Assembly (NCBI RefSeq): GCF_016863435.1
Contig: NZ_BOOW01000027.1
Location: forward strand, 124,001-188,000
DNA: 64,000 nucleotides
Direction of reading: 5' to 3'
DNA from: Sinosporangium siamense
GTDB lineage: Bacteria; Actinomycetota; Actinomycetes; Streptosporangiales; Streptosporangiaceae
The notes below the pieces were generated by a model, which searched no databases, had not been told where the DNA came from, and saw nothing but the letters and a program-made list of their open reading frames with translations. Shown here in pieces: positions 60,801 through 64,000 of this stretch. A program made the translations under genes and the position numbers. Numbering within the stretch: the stretch's first letter is position 1; each line of letters begins with the position of its first letter.

Positions 60801-61197
60801 GGCGCCCCTCCCGCGGCGTGTGGAAGCTCACCGCGGCGTTGACCGTGAACCTCGCGTTCAACGGACGCCTCCGCCTCTTCACCGAGGTCACGACCGCCAG
60901 CGGCTCTCCGCTGCCCTCCTCGGGCTCGCTCCTGACGAAGACGTCGAAGCGTTGCCCGCTCAGGCAGAAGTAGTCACCCTGCCCGCGCCTGTCACTGACG
61001 AAGCCCGCCTCCAGCTCCGCTTCGACCTCCCGGAGATCGGTGCCGATATCGGCGAGCTTGTCCGGTAACCCCGCCCGGAATGTGAGAGGCAGCCGGATCG
61101 CCCCCTCGGGGGCGTTCAACGTGATCAGGACCTCGCGCCTGTAGTCGATGAGCCACAGGAGCGGGATCCCCACAAGCAGTACGGCGAGCCCGAGCAC
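57838..61197 (-). CDS. Membrane-anchored SF1 (Upf1/COG1112-type) helicase with coiled-coil insert
   Basis: A 1119-residue protein. Residues 3-18 (GLAVLLVGIPLLWLID) form a likely membrane anchor. Residues 20-350 are a unique N-terminal region with repeats near 231-255 (GPNEQGPNEQ). The helicase core has Walker A GPPGTGKT (380-387), motif Ia LLLAPMHVAVDEVL, Walker B LIVDEAS (737-743), motif III GDEKQLPP (764-771), EQRRMIDP (motif IV, about 891-898), and motifs V-VI (IQGQQSDLVVISF, NVACSRARRG near 1062). Between motifs Ia and II lie about 300 residues of charged, coiled-coil-rich sequence (465-680). It lies between the CARF-HEPN gene (9-base gap) and the unknown gene (4-base overlap). Confidence 0.88.
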   Translation of the reverse strand: MLGLAVLLVGIPLLWLIDYRREVLITLNAPEGAIRLPLTFRAGLPDKLADIGTDLREVEAELEAGFVSDRRGQGDYFCLSGQRFDVFVRSEPEEGSGEPLAVVTSVKRRRRPLNARFTVNAAVSFHTPREGRQCDIDAVHEEVGERLRAARRAHDLAESGLGSPDDRIVEKNRLHAQVRRHYSALLMMIDLLSERLKHEGTVSVAGVVLAASPLYPPGTFPVRLHGPGEPGPNEQGPNEQGPDKRSPDEHAPDEPFGAGTPVVVAAGRESAKVQVQAVDGDVLHLGQADRLGLVPGDRVSVSSSARFGLAPHSYALKRLLQEEVAGNWEVLARMLSAPSTLPPLPSPRPPAAFFDSGLNREQREAVTGAVSSPHAFFIQGPPGTGKTTVITEIVRQLVTRGERVLLLAPMHVAVDEVLRRLRDVDGVFPLRLAWDDSRVRPELRRFTKSAIAGEIARRARRPETSGVAGWRAEAAGLAEERSRIEAYLAAVRAQADAGARRDRVLRDGERHRAGHRAAVAEAGREISLAAGAERAAAGRLARASRLEHASGEAVARLENGATVWTVLLASIGMGALGRARREHRAAQRDVEAASREHKGAAAAGARWRARLDALHAGHAKQERRERKAQARVARRTEETAHARALLPDPDLAHAGEAHLAARVRSIKDREWRLDRYAHLERRWFHLTGLDRAAGRDEEQGLIDSLAGQLAVSANLVCCTTVGFGGDRDLRGEEYDTLIVDEASRVVDSEFLIGAKQARRWILVGDEKQLPPYVEAKNEHFLHALSALHMTERGAAPDLRAAVDTLGKLWLEEEELHRFRGESVTGIAEGLHREHWRAVYREKFAEGRRRLQDRGADGDRELLGAIRTHLVRSLFERCVAEGPPSLRQELIEQRRMIDPIAALIREPVYDGRYRSAPADELAASGVTELVTGQTFRRPLTFLDTSGHPRAGDELVGTGFVNVLEADLVAAACRIWEHELRAREEKNVTVSVLTFYSAQARAIKERLERQGDFQVLRFEVIDAIDRIQGQQSDLVVISFCRTRRGGGRELSNFALWLQDVRRLNVACSRARRGITLIGHLNTLTRLRGVPEAERFYANMAGLFAPGNPHALLLKQLEVNPT

Positions 61198-61206
61198 GTC
61201 GACGCC

Positions 61207-62661
61207 TCACCGGTCCGTGCGGACGAACCGCAGGTCGTCGCAGAGCCGGATGACGTCCTCGCCGGTGCCCCGCAGCGCCCAGGCCGCCCGCAGCGCGATC
61301 TTCGCCTTCTCTCCGAGGGTCGCGCTGTCCTTCGGGCTCACCGGACGGTCGCCGTGCGCCAGGATCGACTTGTTGCGCGCCGTGACCAGGGAGTTGAGGT
61401 GGGACAGCGCCTTGTGATCGCCGATCCCCGCCTTGGCGGGAAGCCGGTCCCCCAGCGCGACGAGCAGCACCGCCGCGCTCATCAACCCGATGACCGGAGG
61501 AAGCGTGTTCACCGATCCGGTCCGGCCGAGGGAGCGCTGGATCTCGTCGTACCGCTCCTCCAGCGCCGGCACGTCGCCGGTGAGCAGCGTGTAGTCCGGC
61601 CGGTCGCAGGCGAACCCCGCCGCGAGCGACTCCAGCCGTCCCGCCAGGCACCCCTCGATGGTGCGATACGACAGCAGCGCGGCGAAGTCGTGCCGCCCGA
61701 GTTCGCGATAGTGCTCGCTCAGCACGAAATAGCAGACCAGGAGACTGTCCCGCTCGCCCGCCGCGATCCGGCGCAGGAAGCCGAGCTGGCGCGAGACTCG
61801 CTCCGAGGTCTCCGCGCCGACCTGGTAGGACTCGTGCTCCAGCACCGACGCCACCGCCTCGATGCATCCCGGCAGCCGCTCAAGGTCGAGGTCGCACCAG
61901 GCGCGATACAGGTCCGACAGCGCCCGCATGAGCCGCGCCCGGCCCGGCGCGGCGAGGCTCTCGCACAACTCGTCGTATCGCTGCCGCGCACTCTCGAAGG
62001 CGCCGCCGGCGAACGCCTCGAGCGCCCCGGCCATCCGCTGCTCCCCGAACAGCGTGGTCGGGTTGTCCAGCAGAAGCAGCCGGTCCGAGCCCGGGACGGG
62101 GCGGTGCCGCACGGCGTCGTACTCGCTGTCGATGTAACACAGGTCCAGGCCCAGCTGCCAGGCCGCGAGGGCCGCCGCGGCGCTCATGACCTTCCGGCCG
62201 CCGGTGATGTCGATGATCGCGTACGGCCGGGCCCCGCCGACCGGGTGCGCCCGGCCGAGCTCCTCCTTGAGGATGCGGTAGATGCCGAGCGGGTCCGTGG
62301 GCACGCAGGAGCGGTGCGTGAAGTCGCGCGGCCGGAGCCCGCCCGGGCCCACGAGGCAGCCGGCGATCACGTCGATGCTGTCCGCGGCGGTCTCGGACGA
62401 CACGACCAGGAGGCGGCGGGGGTTGAGTGCCTTGAAGGCGATGATCGTGGTGAGCGGGGAGAAGCCGGACAGGCTGATCAGCAGTTCCACCGGCTCGCGC
62501 ACACGCCTGGCGCCGCCCTTCACGACCCGCGCGACCACCTCGTCGAGCATGTGGTCCAGGTAGAAGGCGAGCGCCTGGGACTTCGCGTCACCTTCGCCGT
62601 AGGTCTCCTGGCCCCGCTCGATGCGCTGGAGCCGGGCGGCCCTGTCTTCGAAGGACACCAC
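61207..62661 (-). CDS. CARF-HEPN protein (TIGR02710-like, Csm6-related)
   Basis: A 484-residue protein. The N-terminal CARF-type Rossmann domain has the strand pattern LLISLSGFSPLTTIIAFKAL and the signature DITGGRKVMSAAAALAAWQL (about 151-170) with IDSEYD after it. This is the cyclic-oligoadenylate-binding region of CRISPR ancillary proteins of the TIGR02710/Cas02710 family. Near the C-terminus TARNKSILAHG carries R429 and H436, the R-x6-H of HEPN ribonucleases. Such proteins become RNases when bound by the messenger made by Cas10. No cas10 or array lies in this window. GTG 62661 follows GGGAG. It is the first gene of the operon. Confidence 0.85.
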   Translation of the reverse strand: MVSFEDRAARLQRIERGQETYGEGDAKSQALAFYLDHMLDEVVARVVKGGARRVREPVELLISLSGFSPLTTIIAFKALNPRRLLVVSSETAADSIDVIAGCLVGPGGLRPRDFTHRSCVPTDPLGIYRILKEELGRAHPVGGARPYAIIDITGGRKVMSAAAALAAWQLGLDLCYIDSEYDAVRHRPVPGSDRLLLLDNPTTLFGEQRMAGALEAFAGGAFESARQRYDELCESLAAPGRARLMRALSDLYRAWCDLDLERLPGCIEAVASVLEHESYQVGAETSERVSRQLGFLRRIAAGERDSLLVCYFVLSEHYRELGRHDFAALLSYRTIEGCLAGRLESLAAGFACDRPDYTLLTGDVPALEERYDEIQRSLGRTGSVNTLPPVIGLMSAAVLLVALGDRLPAKAGIGDHKALSHLNSLVTARNKSILAHGDRPVSPKDSATLGEKAKIALRAAWALRGTGEDVIRLCDDLRFVRTDR

Positions 62662-62727
62662 AGCAGCTCCCAGGTCCGATGGATCAAGACCCGCACGATC
62701 CTAACAATTCAAATGCCAGAAAAACGG

Positions 62728-62756
62728 GAATTAGGTCGGCCTGTCATTTGTGCCAA
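62728..62756 (-). promoter_or_regulatory. Promoter of the CARF-helicase-PLD operon
   Basis: On the minus strand TTGGCA (62751-62756) and TAATTC (62728-62733) are 17 bases apart, a good housekeeping-sigma match. It gives a leader of about 60 bases. The surrounding 62697-62800 is strikingly AT-rich for this genome. Confidence 0.6.
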
Positions 62757-62882
62757 TAAGGCAATGAAATATTCCAATTGACATGAATTAACTCGATATT
62801 TCCGGGTCTGAGGTGATCTGGCCGGGTGGCGTACGGCAGAGCCAACTTGACAAACCGCGTTGCCGTGACGGCAAATGGACGG

Positions 62883-63485
62883 ATGGCTGACGACGACATG
62901 GCCGAGGTGCTGACCGCCGTAGGACCCCGCCTGCGGGCGCTGCGCCGCGCCCGCGGCACCACGCTGGCCCAGCTCAGCGAGGCGACCGGGATCTCGCTCA
63001 GCACCCTGTCCCGCCTTGAGTCGGGCGGCAGGCGGCCGACGCTGGAGCTTCTGCTGCCCCTCGCCAAGGCCTACGGAGTGCAGCTCGACGAACTCGTCGG
63101 CGCTCCCGCCACCGGCGATCCCCGCGTGAACCCGCGCCCCTTCACCCGCCACGGCCAGACCTATGTGCCGCTGACCCACTACCTCGGCGGCATGCGCGCC
63201 TACAAGCAGATCATCCCCGTCCGCGACACCCCGGACGCACGGCCCCAGCAGTCCACCCACGAGGGCTACGAATGGCTTTACGTGCTCTCGGGCAAGCTGT
63301 GGCTGGCCCTGGCCGACCACGACCTCGTCCTGACCGCCGGCGAGGCCGCCGAGTTCGACACCCGCACCCCCCACGGCTTCGCCAACCCCGGCGACCGCCC
63401 GGTGGAGTTCCTCAGCCTCTTCGGCCCCCAGGGCGAACGCATGCACGTCCGCGCCCGCCCGACCACCCGCCGCTCAGGAGACTGA
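62883..63485 (+). CDS. XRE-family regulator with C-terminal cupin domain
   Basis: A 200-residue regulator. The HTH is residues about 12-70 (LRALRRARGTTLAQLSEATG, then ISLSTLSRLESGGRRPTLEL). The cupin is residues about 100-190 (STHEGYEWLYVLSGKLWLAL, then EFDTRTPHGFANPGDRPVEF). Such proteins sense small molecules and often control catabolic or stress genes. ATG 62883 is the likely start. TTGACA (62847-62852) followed 18 bases later by GCAAAT could drive a nearly leaderless message. It is divergent from the CARF operon but has no clear tie to it. Confidence 0.85.
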   Translation: MADDDMAEVLTAVGPRLRALRRARGTTLAQLSEATGISLSTLSRLESGGRRPTLELLLPLAKAYGVQLDELVGAPATGDPRVNPRPFTRHGQTYVPLTHYLGGMRAYKQIIPVRDTPDARPQQSTHEGYEWLYVLSGKLWLALADHDLVLTAGEAAEFDTRTPHGFANPGDRPVEFLSLFGPQGERMHVRARPTTRRSGD

Positions 63486-63671
63486 ACCCGCCCCTCCGCA
63501 CCGGGGCCAACCGGGGCCTTCGCCGTACCCGAGCCCGGTGGCGCCTGCGCGCCGGACGGGGGGCAGGTCGTCCGGCGGGCGCGTGAACCTTCGTGTGGTC
63601 AGGAGCGGTGGGCCGGGCTGGGGTGTGCCCGGGAGTGGATGAGGACCTCCATGCCGTCGAGGATGCTCCCC

Positions 63672-64000
63672 CTACGGCAGGCGTGTGCCGAACAGCAGGC
63701 CCGACGCCGCCACCAGCAGCCCCACGGCCAGAGCGCCGATCGTGAACCACTGGCTGACCTCCTGGTGGACCGTGCGATAACCGAGCGAGGTGCCGATCTG
63801 CTCATACACCTCGCGAAGCTGCGTGCCCGACTCGGCCTCGTAGGCGCGCCCGCCGGTGCCCTCCGACAGCGTGCGCAGCGTCGCCTTGTTCACCGGCACG
63901 GTCACCGGGCGGCCGTCGATCATCACGGTGCCCTCCTGCGTGCCGTACGCGATCGTCGAGACCGGCACCTTGGCCCGCGTCGCCGCCTCCACGGCCTCGC
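63672..64000 (-). CDS. VWA-domain membrane protein, C-terminal part (cut by window end)
   Basis: The visible 109 residues are the C-terminus of a von Willebrand factor A protein of the BatA/Ca-activated-channel-like group. They comprise the end of the VWA domain (KVPVSTIAYGTQEGTVMIDG), the GTGGRAYEAESGTQLREVYE region, and a membrane segment WFTIGALAVGLLVAASGLLF near the end. The start lies beyond 64000. The MoxR-like ATPase gene expected next to such proteins is not in view. Confidence 0.75.
   Translation of the reverse strand, partial: EAVEAATRAKVPVSTIAYGTQEGTVMIDGRPVTVPVNKATLRTLSEGTGGRAYEAESGTQLREVYEQIGTSLGYRTVHQEVSQWFTIGALAVGLLVAASGLLFGTRLP

Noticed and set aside
57877-61068. Very long plus-strand open frame opposite the helicase
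   Set aside because: It is the antisense shadow of a gene with clear helicase motifs. High third-position GC keeps the opposite frame open. The translation has no domain motif.

Overview
The window is high-GC (about 70%) actinomycete chromosome. The gene style (GTG/TTG starts, several apparently leaderless genes, RbpA with a sigma-R-type promoter, an Lnt-Ppm pair, an ECF42 sigma factor with its DGPF partner) fits the order Streptosporangiales or a close relative. The order is an inference. I see no rRNA, tRNA, CRISPR array or complete insertion sequence.

Layout. 1-2.1 kb: a rifampicin monooxygenase (rox-like) gene behind a rifamycin-associated inverted repeat, broken by a one-base frameshift. 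3-7.7 kb: a small secreted protein, a hydrolase/MerR pair with its operator, a 5'-3' exonuclease and a PP2C phosphatase. 7.8-15.2 kb: mixed metabolic genes (Xaa-Pro peptidase, acyl-CoA dehydrogenase, ADP-ribosylglycohydrolase, Lrp regulator) interrupted by gene debris (acyl-CoA dehydrogenase tail, VOC fragment, truncated and frameshifted acyltransferase, short HTH remnant). 15.4-22.3 kb: a sugar-uptake operon (ROK regulator, ABC binding protein and two permeases, GH4 glycosidase, amino-sugar kinase) with a ROK operator. 22.6-33.8 kb: housekeeping genes (HelD-like ATPase, Lnt, Ppm, FxsA, RbpA, MFS, GDPD, SpoU and RsmC-like methyltransferases). 33.9-34.4 kb: a GC-rich repeat field. 34.7-44.6 kb: regulators and transporters (ECF42-DGPF, MFS with a possible leader peptide, GNAT, SigE-family sigma with its membrane partner, TetR/GAP, macrolide-type glycosyltransferase), plus a mosaic of AraC, VOC and SDR remnants. 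44.6-52.1 kb: a complete heat-shock operon (hsp20, stress protein, dnaK, grpE, dnaJ, cbpM, clpB). 52.4-54.9 kb: a LuxR-family ATPase regulator.

55.0-62.7 kb holds the most unusual unit: a tightly coupled four-gene operon on the minus strand. In order it encodes a CARF-HEPN protein (a CRISPR-ancillary type of ring-nucleotide sensor and RNase), a membrane-anchored SF1 helicase with a long coiled-coil insert, an unrecognised winged-helix-like protein and a two-HKD phospholipase-D-family nuclease. No cas genes or CRISPR array lie nearby. The helicase/PLD pairing resembles Mokosh defence. The CARF-HEPN partner suggests a second-messenger-gated variant that may be undescribed. The window ends with an XRE-cupin regulator and the tail of a VWA-domain membrane protein.
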